Source: an uncultured Pelagimonas sp.
GTDB taxonomy: Bacteria > Pseudomonadota > Alphaproteobacteria > Rhodobacterales > Rhodobacteraceae
Direction: 5' to 3'
DNA length: 64,000 nucleotides
NCBI GenBank assembly: GCA_947499735.1
Contig: CANMPP010000001.1
Location: forward strand, 1,644,404 to 1,708,403
Part shown: positions 52,083 to 62,036 of the stretch, piece by piece
How the letters are laid out: every line of letters begins with the position of its first letter
How positions within the stretch are numbered: the first letter of the stretch is position 1
Made by a program: the position numbers and the translations under genes
Notes under the pieces: generated by a model
What the model saw: the letters and a program-made list of their open reading frames with translations, nothing else
What the model was told of the DNA's origin: nothing
The model's database searches: none

Positions 52083-55043
52083 ATGTGCGCTGACACGCCT
52101 CAAACACCCGAATACAAAGACACGCTGAACCTGCCTGTCACCGATTTCCCTATGCGTGCGGGCCTGCCCAAACGCGAACCCGGTTGGTTGGACCGCTGGG
52201 CCCAGATCGGTGTCTATGACCAGTTGCGTGAAAAGACAGGGCGCAAACCCTTTACGCTGCATGACGGCCCGCCCTATGCCAACGGCCATTTGCATATCGG
52301 TCACGCACTGAACAAAACCATCAAGGATATGATCGTGCGCTCGCACCAAATGATGGGCTTTGATGCGCGCTATGTGCCGGGCTGGGATTGCCACGGTCTG
52401 CCAATTGAATGGAAGATCGAAGAACAGTACCGCAAAAAAGGCAAAGACAAGGATCAGGTTCCTGTTGTAGATTTCCGTCAGGAATGCCGTAAATTTGCGG
52501 AAGGCTGGGTGGATATCCAGCGCGATGAATTCAAACGTATCGGCATCACCGGCAATTGGGCCAAGCCCTATCTGACCATGGATTACCATGCAGAGGCCGT
52601 GATTGCGGATGAATTCATGAAGTTCCTCATGAACGGCACGTTGTATCAGGGATCCAAACCTGTGATGTGGTCGCCCGTGGAACAGACAGCTCTGGCTGAG
52701 GCCGAGGTGGAATATCACGACAAAGACAGCTTCACGATCTGGGTGAAGTTTGAGGTGTCAGGAGATAATCAATTTAACGGCTCAGAGCCAACTAATCCGC
52801 CTCGCATGCAGAACCTAGATTTGCGAGGTGCTTATGTCGTGATTTGGACAACTACACCTTGGACGATCCCGTCAAATAAGGCCGTAGTTTATGGTCCGGA
52901 TATTTCTTATGGCCTTTATTTCGTGAAAGATACGCCCGACGAAAGCTGGGCTTCCGTAGGCGATAGGTACATTTTGGCTGATAATATGGCCGCTGATGTT
53001 ATGTCAAAGGCAAGGCTTGACCCTTCAATGTACGAACGCAAGCGTACTGTTTCGCAGGAAGAACTCGCAAAACTGAGCATACACCACCCGTTAGACCGAG
53101 TCGAAGGCTCACTAGGCATGTGGGATGCTCCACGTGATTTCCGCGCCGCGCCATTTGTCACCGACACAGATGGTACAGGATTTGTTCACTGTGCACCGTC
53201 CCATGGTATGGATGAATTCGAACTCTACCGTGATCTGGGCATGTTGCAGCAGGTCATCACCTATAACATTATGGATGATGGATCATTCCGCGAAGATCTG
53301 CCATTTTTTGGCGGTAAAAAGATCCTGAAACCGAACGGCAAAGAAGGCGACGCCAACAAGGCCGTCATCGACAAACTGGTCGAGGTCGGCGGTCTTTTGG
53401 CGCGTGGCAAGATCAAACACAGCTATCCGCACAGCTGGCGGTCCAAAGCGCCGATCATCTATCGCAACACACCGCAATGGTTTGCAGCGGTGGATTATAA
53501 GCTGGATGATGGCATGGGTGAAATGGGCGACACGATCCGTGAACGCGCCCTGCGCTCGATCGATGAGCTGGTCAAATGGACACCGCAGGCAGGTCGCAAT
53601 CGTCTGTACTCCATGATCGAGGCGCGCCCTGATTGGGTTCTGTCGCGTCAACGCGCATGGGGTGTGCCGCTGACATGCTTCACTAAGAAAGGTGTCCTAC
53701 CGACAGATCCAGAATTCCTGCTGCGCGATCCAACCGTGAATGCCCGCATCATCGAAGCATTCGACGCGGAAGGCGCAGATTGCTGGTATGCGAATGGTGC
53801 CAAAGAACGTTTCTTGGGCAGCAATTACAACGCGGATGAGTGGGATCAGGTCTTTGACGTTCTAGACGTTTGGTTTGACTCTGGCTCAACCCATTCCTTT
53901 GTGTTGCGCGACCGCGAGGACGGCACAGAAGACGGTATCGCAGATGTCTATATGGAAGGCACAGACCAACACCGCGGCTGGTTCCATTCCTCGATGCTGC
54001 AGGCCTGTGGCACGAAGGGCCGTGCGCCCTATCGCAATGTTGTGACACATGGCTTTACGCTGGATGAAAAGGGCATGAAAATGTCCAAATCCTTGGGCAA
54101 CACCGTGGTCCCAGAACAGGTCATTAAACAATACGGCGCGGATATCCTGCGCCTTTGGGTGGCCCAGACGGATTACACCAACGACCAGCGTCTTGGCCCA
54201 GAGATCCTGAAAAACACCGCCGACAGCTATCGTCGTTTGCGCAACACACTGCGCTATATGCTGGGTGCGTTGCATCACTATAGCGACGCAGATGAGATGC
54301 CTGTCTCTGACATGGGCGATCTGGAACAGTTCATCCTGCACCGCCTCTCCGAACTGGATGTTCAGGTGCGCGAAGGCTATGCCAAGTTCGATTTCCAAGG
54401 CGTGTTCCAGACCTTGTTCCAATTCGCGACCATCGATCTGTCTGCGTTCTACTTCGATATTCGCAAGGATGCGCTGTATTGTGATGGCAATTCAGATCGC
54501 GCCCGCGCAACCCGCACTGTGTTGATGCGTCTTTATGAACGTCTGACCACATGGCTGGCGCCAATCCTTGTCTTCACGATGGAAGAGGTCTGGCTAGAGC
54601 GCAATCCGGGCGAAGGATCGTCAATCCATTTGCAGGATTTCCCAGAGACGCCAAGCGATTGGGCAAACCAAGAACTGGCCGACAAGATCGCAAAGATCCG
54701 TGCCGTGCGTCGTGTCGTAACCGGCGCATTGGAAGTGGAGCGGACCGCGAAAAACATCGGGTCCTCTTTGGAAGCCGCGCCTGTTGTCTATGTCACAAAG
54801 GATCTCGCGGATCTGTTGCCAGACATGGATTATTTTGCCGACCTGTGCATCACATCCGCGATTTCTGTATCCACAGATGCCGCGCCTGAAGGTGCCTTTA
54901 CACTAGAGGACACGCCGGGCGTTGCCGTGGTTTTTGCAAAAGCGGATGGCGAAAAATGCAACCGTTGTTGGAAAATTTCACCCGATGTCGGCAGCCATAA
55001 ACATCCAGGCACCTGTGGGCGTTGCAGCGACGCTTTGGGATAG
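52083..55043 (+). CDS. ileS: Isoleucyl-tRNA synthetase
   Basis: IleRS charges tRNA-Ile and edits valine. The 986-residue enzyme has HIGH in GHLHIGHALN (about residues 70-79), the editing-domain motif WTTTPWTIPSNKAV (about 258), GTDQHRGWFHSS, KMSKS in GMKMSKSLGN (about 664), and a C-terminal zinc site CNRCW...CGRC. Between about 52745 and 53110 the DNA drops to about 48 percent GC, against 58-60 percent on either side, and codon choice shifts, within the editing domain. AAGGA precedes the ATG at 52083. Expression is probably controlled by the leader described above. Confidence 0.97.
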   Translation: MCADTPQTPEYKDTLNLPVTDFPMRAGLPKREPGWLDRWAQIGVYDQLREKTGRKPFTLHDGPPYANGHLHIGHALNKTIKDMIVRSHQMMGFDARYVPGWDCHGLPIEWKIEEQYRKKGKDKDQVPVVDFRQECRKFAEGWVDIQRDEFKRIGITGNWAKPYLTMDYHAEAVIADEFMKFLMNGTLYQGSKPVMWSPVEQTALAEAEVEYHDKDSFTIWVKFEVSGDNQFNGSEPTNPPRMQNLDLRGAYVVIWTTTPWTIPSNKAVVYGPDISYGLYFVKDTPDESWASVGDRYILADNMAADVMSKARLDPSMYERKRTVSQEELAKLSIHHPLDRVEGSLGMWDAPRDFRAAPFVTDTDGTGFVHCAPSHGMDEFELYRDLGMLQQVITYNIMDDGSFREDLPFFGGKKILKPNGKEGDANKAVIDKLVEVGGLLARGKIKHSYPHSWRSKAPIIYRNTPQWFAAVDYKLDDGMGEMGDTIRERALRSIDELVKWTPQAGRNRLYSMIEARPDWVLSRQRAWGVPLTCFTKKGVLPTDPEFLLRDPTVNARIIEAFDAEGADCWYANGAKERFLGSNYNADEWDQVFDVLDVWFDSGSTHSFVLRDREDGTEDGIADVYMEGTDQHRGWFHSSMLQACGTKGRAPYRNVVTHGFTLDEKGMKMSKSLGNTVVPEQVIKQYGADILRLWVAQTDYTNDQRLGPEILKNTADSYRRLRNTLRYMLGALHHYSDADEMPVSDMGDLEQFILHRLSELDVQVREGYAKFDFQGVFQTLFQFATIDLSAFYFDIRKDALYCDGNSDRARATRTVLMRLYERLTTWLAPILVFTMEEVWLERNPGEGSSIHLQDFPETPSDWANQELADKIAKIRAVRRVVTGALEVERTAKNIGSSLEAAPVVYVTKDLADLLPDMDYFADLCITSAISVSTDAAPEGAFTLEDTPGVAVVFAKADGEKCNRCWKISPDVGSHKHPGTCGRCSDALG

Positions 55044-55085
55044 GCCCAATGCCATCCTAAGTGTCCAACACAAAAAATCTTTCAG

Positions 55086-55112
55086 AAAACCAGAGCTCTG
55101 CTCTGGTTTTTT
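55086..55112 (+). terminator. Terminator after ileS
   Basis: AAAACCAGAG-CTCTG-CTCTGGTTTTTT is a perfect stem followed by six T residues, 43 bases past the ileS stop. Confidence 0.9.
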
Positions 55113-55177
55113 GTTTAGCAACGGCCCGACCTAGACTATATGTTAATATATGGTTTAGAGATTTTGAGCGGGTCCAC

Positions 55178-56188
55178 ATGAACATGAGCGCGGAATCAAA
55201 CGACTTGCCCCCAATCAATGTTTTGATTGTCGCTCAGGCGGGGCGGTTGCAATATGAGGCAGTTTTATTTGCGGCCTCTCTGCAGGCAAGCGGCACATCG
55301 GATCGTTTTCAGTTATACGTTGCCGAACCAAGACAAGGGCCAAGGTGGTACAATACCCCAAGTATTCAGGGCCAAGACACCCGTGATGCGTTAATCCGTC
55401 TGGGCGCGAAGATCATTCAATTTGACTCGCACCATTTCGGCAGCAATTACCCTTTTGGAAACAAAATCGAAGCGCTGCATGCTTTGCCAAAGGGCGAACC
55501 GTTCATATTTTTTGACACAGACACGATGATTCTGGATGCGTTGGATAAGGTGCCGTTCAACTTTGAACGACCGACCGCATCGATGAAACGTGAAAATACA
55601 TGGCCAAATATCGAACTCTACGGGCCGGGTTACACCGAAACGTGGAAATCCCTCTATGATAAATTCGGGCTCGATTTTGACAGCTCGTTGGATTTGAATT
55701 GGCCCGATGAATATTGGCAACGCTACCTTTATTTCAACGCAGGGTATTTCTTTTACAAATGCCCCCATGAATTTGGCGATTTGTTTTTAAGATATGCCAC
55801 CAGAATTCAAAACGATCCCCTAGAGGAACTGGTTTGCCAGAGCCTAGATCCCTGGCTGGATCAAGTCGCCCTGCCTTTGGTCATTCATGCCTTGGGGGGC
55901 GGTCGTGGCACGATACCCGATGGTCTATTGGATGGTTCAATATCCTGCCATTACCGCGTTTTATCCCTGCTTTATGCGCGGGAATCCGATGAAATCGTGG
56001 CAAAACTGGAAGAACTGACAGCCCCCAACTGGATCAAGAAGGTTTTGAAATCGCACGAACCTTTTAAACGTCTTGTGTTTCAGGGCCGCGGCCAAAAACT
56101 ACGCGCATTGATCGACCGCGACAACCTGCCCCGGCGCGAGCAAGGATTACGCAATTTGATCAAAAGAGAAGGGTTTTGGATGCGTTGA
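55178..56188 (+). CDS. Glycosyltransferase-like protein
   Basis: A 336-residue protein with a GT-A-like fold: INVLIVAQAGRLQYEAVLFA, the metal-binding DxD in EPFIFFDTDTMILDAL, and FNAGYFFYKC, features of nucleotide-sugar transferases. No membrane helix. The ATG at 55178 lies beyond the ileS terminator; longer readings include the terminator and are rejected. Acceptor unknown; distinct from the transferase on the other side of ileS. Confidence 0.72.
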   Translation: MNMSAESNDLPPINVLIVAQAGRLQYEAVLFAASLQASGTSDRFQLYVAEPRQGPRWYNTPSIQGQDTRDALIRLGAKIIQFDSHHFGSNYPFGNKIEALHALPKGEPFIFFDTDTMILDALDKVPFNFERPTASMKRENTWPNIELYGPGYTETWKSLYDKFGLDFDSSLDLNWPDEYWQRYLYFNAGYFFYKCPHEFGDLFLRYATRIQNDPLEELVCQSLDPWLDQVALPLVIHALGGGRGTIPDGLLDGSISCHYRVLSLLYARESDEIVAKLEELTAPNWIKKVLKSHEPFKRLVFQGRGQKLRALIDRDNLPRREQGLRNLIKREGFWMR

Positions 56189-56354
56189 GCACGTCCTGAG
56201 ATTGATCATCTGTGTTCAAAGCAAAACGCAGCCCAAAATGCCTACGAAAATAAAGACATCAACGATCGCTTTCCCTAAGCATGGGTTTGCCGTATGATTT
56301 CCCGACACTGTCAATTAGCTACTAACCTTTTTCATCGGGTGGTATGAACGGCGC

Positions 56355-58901
56355 ATGATACCCGCATTTGCTCTTTCCTTGTCTTCCGAACGCATTGCTC
56401 TGTTACGTAGGCAAAGCAATGGTTGGGCTGTGTTAGGCGATATGGACCTTACAGAGGATGATTTGTCGCTCGGCATGCAAAACTTGCATGACCTGCTGAC
56501 AAAGAACCAATCCGGGGCCGCTCAGGTCGCGCTGATCCTGCCCAATGATCAAATCAAATACCTGACGACCGAAATCTCAGATCAAGATGACATCGACGCC
56601 CTTGCGGCAGCGCGGCATGCGATGGATCGGGCAACGCCCTATGCCATTGATGAATTGGCTCTGGACTGGTCCATCGACGCACAAAGCGATGGCAAGGCAT
56701 TGCATGTGGCCGCCGTCGCACGGGACACATTGGATGAAGCAGAGGGTTTTGCAGCACAATTCGGGTTTGACCCTGTAAGCTTTGTGGCCATTGCGCCAAA
56801 GGGTGAATTTTCGGGATGCCCTATGTTTGGGGCAGCCAAACGTTGGACTGGCGCGCGCCCTGATCGGTTCGCACAGGCGATTTCGATTGTCGAAGCTGAC
56901 GACCCAGAACATCCCCTAGGCGCGACAGATGGCGAAAGCGGCGCATCCCAATCAGCGCCAGATACAACATCACCGGGTTTTGCTGATGCACGCGCCCATT
57001 TTGACGGTGCTGACGCGCAACCGGACACAGAAGAAACCAACAATGCAAGCGTTGCAGTAAAAGCCCCCACATTGATTGGCCCGGCTGAGCCCCTTTCAAC
57101 AGTAGATCTATCACCTGCCCGGCGCGTTGGCGCGGCAAGGATTGCGCCACCTGCCATTAGCTTTCCCAAAGAAGGCCACGAACCTGTAGGTGATAGCGAC
57201 ACCGCATCCGGCGCCAAAACCTCGGCTGGCAGAGCAAAGATCAATTTGCACGATGCGCAGATCACGTCGTCCAAATTACTCATCGATCCAGATGGTACGC
57301 AATCCGATAGCGATACGCCGCCGAAGGCAGACATGTCTTCGCCAGCAGCAGATCCTGATACGGCGGCCGCACAGGACATGTTTGCCCGGTTAGAGCAAAA
57401 GTCAGGGCCTGAAACACCTGACAGCTCTCGTAAAAACCTCGCGCCAGTAAAGACCGCGACTGACAAAAAACCACATATCCCGCATTCCGGGGCCACGGAT
57501 AAAGTGGCATCCGATTTGTCCGTCAAGGAACAAGAACGCCTAAGGCTGACTGTTTTTGGAGAACGTCAAAAGGACCAACAGAAGTCACGCAACATGCTGA
57601 GGCTGGTCGTGGTCTCGTTGTTTGTCGTCTTTTTGGCTGTCGCTGCCGCCTTGGCTGCGTTCTATCCGCAATCTCAATTGGTCGATTATTTTGGGTTTGA
57701 AGGGACCGCGCAAACGCCCCCGGACGCAGCCCTTAGCACAGCGCCAGCAACCGCTATTGAAGAAACATCCACTCCGCCCGCGCCAGAAGCGGACAATGAC
57801 GTTTTGCTGACATCCTCTGATGATGACATTTTGCCCGTGTTGGATGAAGAGGCCTTTTCCGATTTGGGCCTAAACGACCCACCTGCTCTTCCCCAAATTT
57901 CGCCATCCATGACTGCGGACGAGGCCCAAAGGGCGTATGTCAGCAGTGGCATTTGGCAACTTGGGCCAGATCTACCAAAGCAACCTTCTGCTGGTGAGCC
58001 CGCAGAATTTTATCGGGCTGCCATTGATCCAACCATTCAAGGATCTGATCCCATTCTATTGCCTGCACCTGATGGGTTTGGAAGCGAACCTATTTTAAGG
58101 GCCTTGCGCAATCCCCCTGCGGCGGGCGAAGTGTTCTTGTTTGATGATCGCGGTCTCGTGCGTGCGACCCCTTCTGGCACTTTGACACCCCAAGGCATAC
58201 GGATTTTTTCAGGCCGCCCGCCTGCTACGCCTCCGCTACGCCAAAGCGAACCCGTTTCAGATCAAAATACGGCACGCCCAATTATATTGAGCGCCGCCGA
58301 TCAAGCCCTTGCAAAGATCAAAGCCGAAACACGCCCCCGTCTGCGCCCGTCCGATTTGGCAGAACGTTTGGAACGTGCGACGCTGGGTGGTGCAACCCTG
58401 TCTGAATTGGCCGCATTGCGCCCGGTTTTGCGTCCGAAATCGGCCCAAGAGATCGCACAAGAGCAAGCTATAGCCAGCAATCCTTTGGAAGAGCCATCGC
58501 TGTTGGCCACGAACACCAGCCTTGAACCGGTCAAGCGTCCCGCCAAGTTAGAAGCGCGTGCTCAAGAGTTGGCGTCAGCAACCGCGACCCAAAGCAGCAC
58601 AACATCTTCGGGCGTGGCTGTCGCTCGGGCGGATCGTGTACAACCGACCGCGACCAGCGGTGCAACGGTCACCCGACAGGCCACGGTCACAAACACGCTG
58701 AATCTGAACACAATCAACCTGATCGGCGTGTTTGGGACCCCTAGCGCCAGACGTGCCATGGTCCGCCTGCCCAGTGCGAATATTCGTCAGGTCAAAGTCG
58801 GTGATCGACTGGATGGCGGACGCGTCACGGCCATTGGGGATAACGAATTGCGGTATGTTAAAGGCGGCAGAAACATCGTTCTTCAAATGCCACGCGGCTA
58901 G
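56355..58901 (+). CDS. Inner-membrane protein joining PilM/GspL-like and PilP/GspC-like parts
   Basis: An 848-residue protein. Residues 1-165 resemble the cytoplasmic actin-like domain of PilM/GspL (FALSLSSERIALLRRQ, AARHAMDRATPYAIDELALD). Residues 170-410 are disordered and acidic. A single membrane helix spans about 416-437 (LRLVVVSLFVVFLAVAAALA). A periplasmic Pro/Thr-rich region follows, ending in a PilP/GspC-type beta domain (NTINLIGVFGTPSARRAMVR, then VKVGDRLDGGRVTAIGDNEL). The plan matches assembly-platform proteins of type II secretion or type IV pili, but no partner genes adjoin it. Confidence 0.7.
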   Translation: MIPAFALSLSSERIALLRRQSNGWAVLGDMDLTEDDLSLGMQNLHDLLTKNQSGAAQVALILPNDQIKYLTTEISDQDDIDALAAARHAMDRATPYAIDELALDWSIDAQSDGKALHVAAVARDTLDEAEGFAAQFGFDPVSFVAIAPKGEFSGCPMFGAAKRWTGARPDRFAQAISIVEADDPEHPLGATDGESGASQSAPDTTSPGFADARAHFDGADAQPDTEETNNASVAVKAPTLIGPAEPLSTVDLSPARRVGAARIAPPAISFPKEGHEPVGDSDTASGAKTSAGRAKINLHDAQITSSKLLIDPDGTQSDSDTPPKADMSSPAADPDTAAAQDMFARLEQKSGPETPDSSRKNLAPVKTATDKKPHIPHSGATDKVASDLSVKEQERLRLTVFGERQKDQQKSRNMLRLVVVSLFVVFLAVAAALAAFYPQSQLVDYFGFEGTAQTPPDAALSTAPATAIEETSTPPAPEADNDVLLTSSDDDILPVLDEEAFSDLGLNDPPALPQISPSMTADEAQRAYVSSGIWQLGPDLPKQPSAGEPAEFYRAAIDPTIQGSDPILLPAPDGFGSEPILRALRNPPAAGEVFLFDDRGLVRATPSGTLTPQGIRIFSGRPPATPPLRQSEPVSDQNTARPIILSAADQALAKIKAETRPRLRPSDLAERLERATLGGATLSELAALRPVLRPKSAQEIAQEQAIASNPLEEPSLLATNTSLEPVKRPAKLEARAQELASATATQSSTTSSGVAVARADRVQPTATSGATVTRQATVTNTLNLNTINLIGVFGTPSARRAMVRLPSANIRQVKVGDRLDGGRVTAIGDNELRYVKGGRNIVLQMPRG

Positions 58902-58907
58902 GCTGGC

Positions 58908-59957
58908 CTAGACGGGAACCCGCTGACCCTGCCCATCAAACAGGTGCCGTTTGTCACGCGGGATATCAAAGGCCACCTGATCCCCAGCTTTAACAGCCGC
59001 TTGGCCCGGTAGAACGGCAATCAGGTTACCACCCTCACTGAGATCAACATGCAATACGGTTTCAATCCCAAGAGATTCGACCAGCGCGATCTTCCCTGAA
59101 AGAGCCCCACCATCTGCTAGGATCAAATGCTGAGGACGAATACCTAGAGTTCCCGGACCATCCTGAAGCCGCAGAGCTGTTCCCAGAACCCGCCCATCAC
59201 ACAGGAATTGCCCGTTTTCCAGACTGCCTGAAAACAGGTTCATTGCAGGTGCCCCAATAAACCCAGCCACAAACAGATTGGCCGGTTTATTGAATAGATC
59301 CAGCGGCGTTGCGACCTGTTCGATATGCCCTCCCCGAAGAACAACAATCCGATCCGCCATTGTCATGGCTTCGACCTGATCATGGGTCACATAGATCATC
59401 GTTGTTTTAATACGATCATGTAGGGCGCTGAGTTCGGCCCGCATAGACACGCGCAGCTCGGCATCCAGATTAGAGAGAGGTTCATCTAACAAAAACGCAG
59501 TAGGGTCGCGGACAATGGCCCGACCGATCGCCACGCGCTGTCGCTGCCCACCAGACAACTGCCCCGGCCTGCGTGATAGCAAACCATCGATTTCCAACAT
59601 GGTCGACGCATCCGCGATACGTCTATCTATCTCTGCCTTAGGCATTTTGGTGTTTTGCAAACCAAAGGCCAGATTTTGCCGCACCGTCATATGGGGATAC
59701 AGCGCATAGGATTGGAATACCATTGCCAGTCCACGATCAGCAGCAGACACCTGTGTCACATCCACATCATTGATTTCAACCGTGCCGGATGTCGGTTTAT
59801 CCAGCCCTGCAATCATTCGCAAAAGCGTTGATTTCCCGCACCCGGATGGACCGACGAAAACAAGGAATTCACCTTGTTCGATCTCAAGGTCGATGCCTTT
59901 TAGCACGTCAACCGGACCAAAGCTTTTGCGAATATCTTTGAGCGTGATTTGTCCCAT
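58908..59957 (-). CDS. CUT1 sugar ABC transporter ATPase (UgpC/MalK type)
   Basis: A 349-residue ATPase with Walker A GPSGCGKST, Q-loop VFQSYALYPHMTV, signature LSGGQRQRVAIGRAIV, Walker B FLLDEPLSNLD, and the C-terminal TOBE regulatory part (GIRPQHLILADGGALSGKIA). It powers the permease pair encoded upstream. Last gene of the four-gene operon; 10 bp past the permease stop. Confidence 0.93.
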   Translation of the reverse strand: MGQITLKDIRKSFGPVDVLKGIDLEIEQGEFLVFVGPSGCGKSTLLRMIAGLDKPTSGTVEINDVDVTQVSAADRGLAMVFQSYALYPHMTVRQNLAFGLQNTKMPKAEIDRRIADASTMLEIDGLLSRRPGQLSGGQRQRVAIGRAIVRDPTAFLLDEPLSNLDAELRVSMRAELSALHDRIKTTMIYVTHDQVEAMTMADRIVVLRGGHIEQVATPLDLFNKPANLFVAGFIGAPAMNLFSGSLENGQFLCDGRVLGTALRLQDGPGTLGIRPQHLILADGGALSGKIALVESLGIETVLHVDLSEGGNLIAVLPGQAAVKAGDQVAFDIPRDKRHLFDGQGQRVPV

Positions 59958-59967
59958 ATGCGCGCCT

Positions 59968-61029
59968 CTATTTTAGCCCGGCACCGGCAATGCCAGTGGT
60001 GATAAATTTCTGTAAAAACACAAAGACCAGCACAACCGGCACCATTGTGACAACGGTCATGGCCAGCAGGAAATGCCATTGCACGTTCAATTCGCCCGCA
60101 TAGGCGTTCAGGCCAACCTGCAACGTATAGACCTCTTCGCGCGACAACACGACAAGCGGCCAAAGGAAATCGTTCCAGCGCCAAACAACTGAAAAAATCG
60201 CGAGAACGGCCAGTGCTGGTGCGGTCAGTGGCAAAACGATCCGCCAGTAAATCTGCCATTCGCTGGCATGATCCATCCGCGCTGCTTCCAGCAATTCGTC
60301 TGGAATGGTCAGCATGTATTGGCGCAACATGAACACCCCCGTGGGCGTGGCAACGGTGGGCAGGATGACCCCCCACAGCGTATCAAACAGACCCACGCTG
60401 GAGATAATCGAAAACAGGGGCACAAGGATAACCGACAGCGGCACCATCAATGTGGCCAAGATCAGGATCATAACCGTATTGCGGCCTGTAAATTGGTATT
60501 TTGACAGGGCAAACGCCGCCATTGAATTGGTCAAAAGCGTGATCAGCGTGGCCATCACCGTCACAAAGACCGAATTTTTCAGATAGGTCGGAAAGTTTGA
60601 ATTGAACAACGGGTCAATGAAATTTTCCCACGCGAACCCCACTTTGCGAATGGGGGTTCGATCCGCAATATTGACGCGTAGGCGTTCATCGGGCTGCTCG
60701 GGGTCAATCATCTGCGCCACGGTCCCCACCCGGCGCAATTCGGCCAAGTCCCGCACGCCCTCTTCGGTCGTGACACGATAGAGCGGCAGAGGTTTGTCAT
60801 AGCCGTCCACCTGGATGGTTTCGGCCTTGTAGGGCAAAAACGTTGGCGGGAATTCCGACAGGCCCGCAGGCGTTTTCAGCGATGACAGAACCAGCCAGAT
60901 GGCCGGGCCGAACATCACCAATAATCCTGCACCCAGCCAGAAAAAGGTAAAGTAATCGGTCCAGTCCCAACCGTCACGGCCACGGGTCTGGGATAACAAC
61001 GCTGTAAGACCTGACATGCTGCCCCCCAT
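59968..61029 (-). CDS. CUT1 sugar ABC transporter permease (AglG/MalG type)
   Basis: A 353-residue permease with six helices and the EAA loop DELLEAARMDHASEWQIYWRIVLPL. A periplasmic insert of about 90 residues between helices 1 and 2 (GYDKPLPLYRVTTEEGVRDL) is also seen in AglG-like alpha-glucoside permeases. The ATG directly follows the stop of the other permease. Confidence 0.9.
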   Translation of the reverse strand: MGGSMSGLTALLSQTRGRDGWDWTDYFTFFWLGAGLLVMFGPAIWLVLSSLKTPAGLSEFPPTFLPYKAETIQVDGYDKPLPLYRVTTEEGVRDLAELRRVGTVAQMIDPEQPDERLRVNIADRTPIRKVGFAWENFIDPLFNSNFPTYLKNSVFVTVMATLITLLTNSMAAFALSKYQFTGRNTVMILILATLMVPLSVILVPLFSIISSVGLFDTLWGVILPTVATPTGVFMLRQYMLTIPDELLEAARMDHASEWQIYWRIVLPLTAPALAVLAIFSVVWRWNDFLWPLVVLSREEVYTLQVGLNAYAGELNVQWHFLLAMTVVTMVPVVLVFVFLQKFITTGIAGAGLK

Positions 61030-62034
61030 TTATCGCGCGCGATCTTTTCGGCCAGTTAGGCCCAATTGCAGTAACGTCAAAACGATCAACACACCGCCCA
61101 TCAAAATTGACGCCGCCGCCGCAAGGCCCGGATTCTTAAGGATCGATGCGAACCCAACTTCGTAAATATATTGCGTCAAGAACATCGTCGCCGTGCCCGG
61201 ACCACCGCCTGTCAGAACAAAAGCTTCGTCAAAGATCTGCACCGCGCGGATCAAGGAAAGAACAAGCACCACCAAAAGGTTGGGCATCAACAGCGGCAAA
61301 GTGATCCGCCAGAACACCCGCATATGACGCGTTCCATCCATTTCGGCGGCTTCATACAGGTCTTTCGGAATCGCCTGTAGGCCGGCCAGCAAGATCAGCG
61401 CATAAAACCCCATATGCGCCCAAACCGAGACCGTGATCGCCGCGAAAAAGGCCCAGCCGCGTTCAATCAACCAATTGATGGGCTCTAAACCCATATCCAG
61501 CAATACCGCGTTCAAAACGCCATCGCGTTGCAAGATCCATTTCCAAATCAATCCAACAACGACCGGGGACAGCAACACCGGGAAAAAGAACACGGCACGC
61601 CAGAAACTCCGGGCACGAATTTCGGAATTCAGGATAAGGGCCGTGATCATGCACACGACAATCATCAGTGCGACTTGGCAAATGACGAATTGAAACGTGT
61701 TGCCAGCAGCTATCCAAAACAGATCCTGATGGCAGCTTTGTGGATCAAAGTAGTTCTGGCAATCCAGCAATGTTTTATAATGCGTGCCCCCGACAAATTC
61801 GCGATCTTTTAAGAACAGCGCATTTCCCGAGGTCATGGAATAAACAATGTTCATTCCCATTGGGATCAACACGAAAACGCCAAAAATCAACATGTTGGGC
61901 GCAAGGAAAAAGGCAGCCATGCCATTTAGGCCGGTCCAGCTTTGCCAGCGCCGCAATAGCGGATCCACAAGCTGGCCCATGTATTGAAGCGGAGCCGTTA
62001 CAACGGCTCCCACTATTTTTCCGGGACTGGGCAT
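61030..62034 (-). CDS. CUT1 sugar ABC transporter permease (AglF/MalF type)
   Basis: A 334-residue permease with six helices and an EAA loop (DLYEAAEMDGTRHMRVFWRI). It contains GNTFQFVICQVALMIVVCMI typical of MalF-like subunits. Placed between the binding-protein gene (3 bp upstream) and the second permease. Confidence 0.9.
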   Translation of the reverse strand: MPSPGKIVGAVVTAPLQYMGQLVDPLLRRWQSWTGLNGMAAFFLAPNMLIFGVFVLIPMGMNIVYSMTSGNALFLKDREFVGGTHYKTLLDCQNYFDPQSCHQDLFWIAAGNTFQFVICQVALMIVVCMITALILNSEIRARSFWRAVFFFPVLLSPVVVGLIWKWILQRDGVLNAVLLDMGLEPINWLIERGWAFFAAITVSVWAHMGFYALILLAGLQAIPKDLYEAAEMDGTRHMRVFWRITLPLLMPNLLVVLVLSLIRAVQIFDEAFVLTGGGPGTATMFLTQYIYEVGFASILKNPGLAAAASILMGGVLIVLTLLQLGLTGRKDRAR

Positions 62035-62036
62035 TC

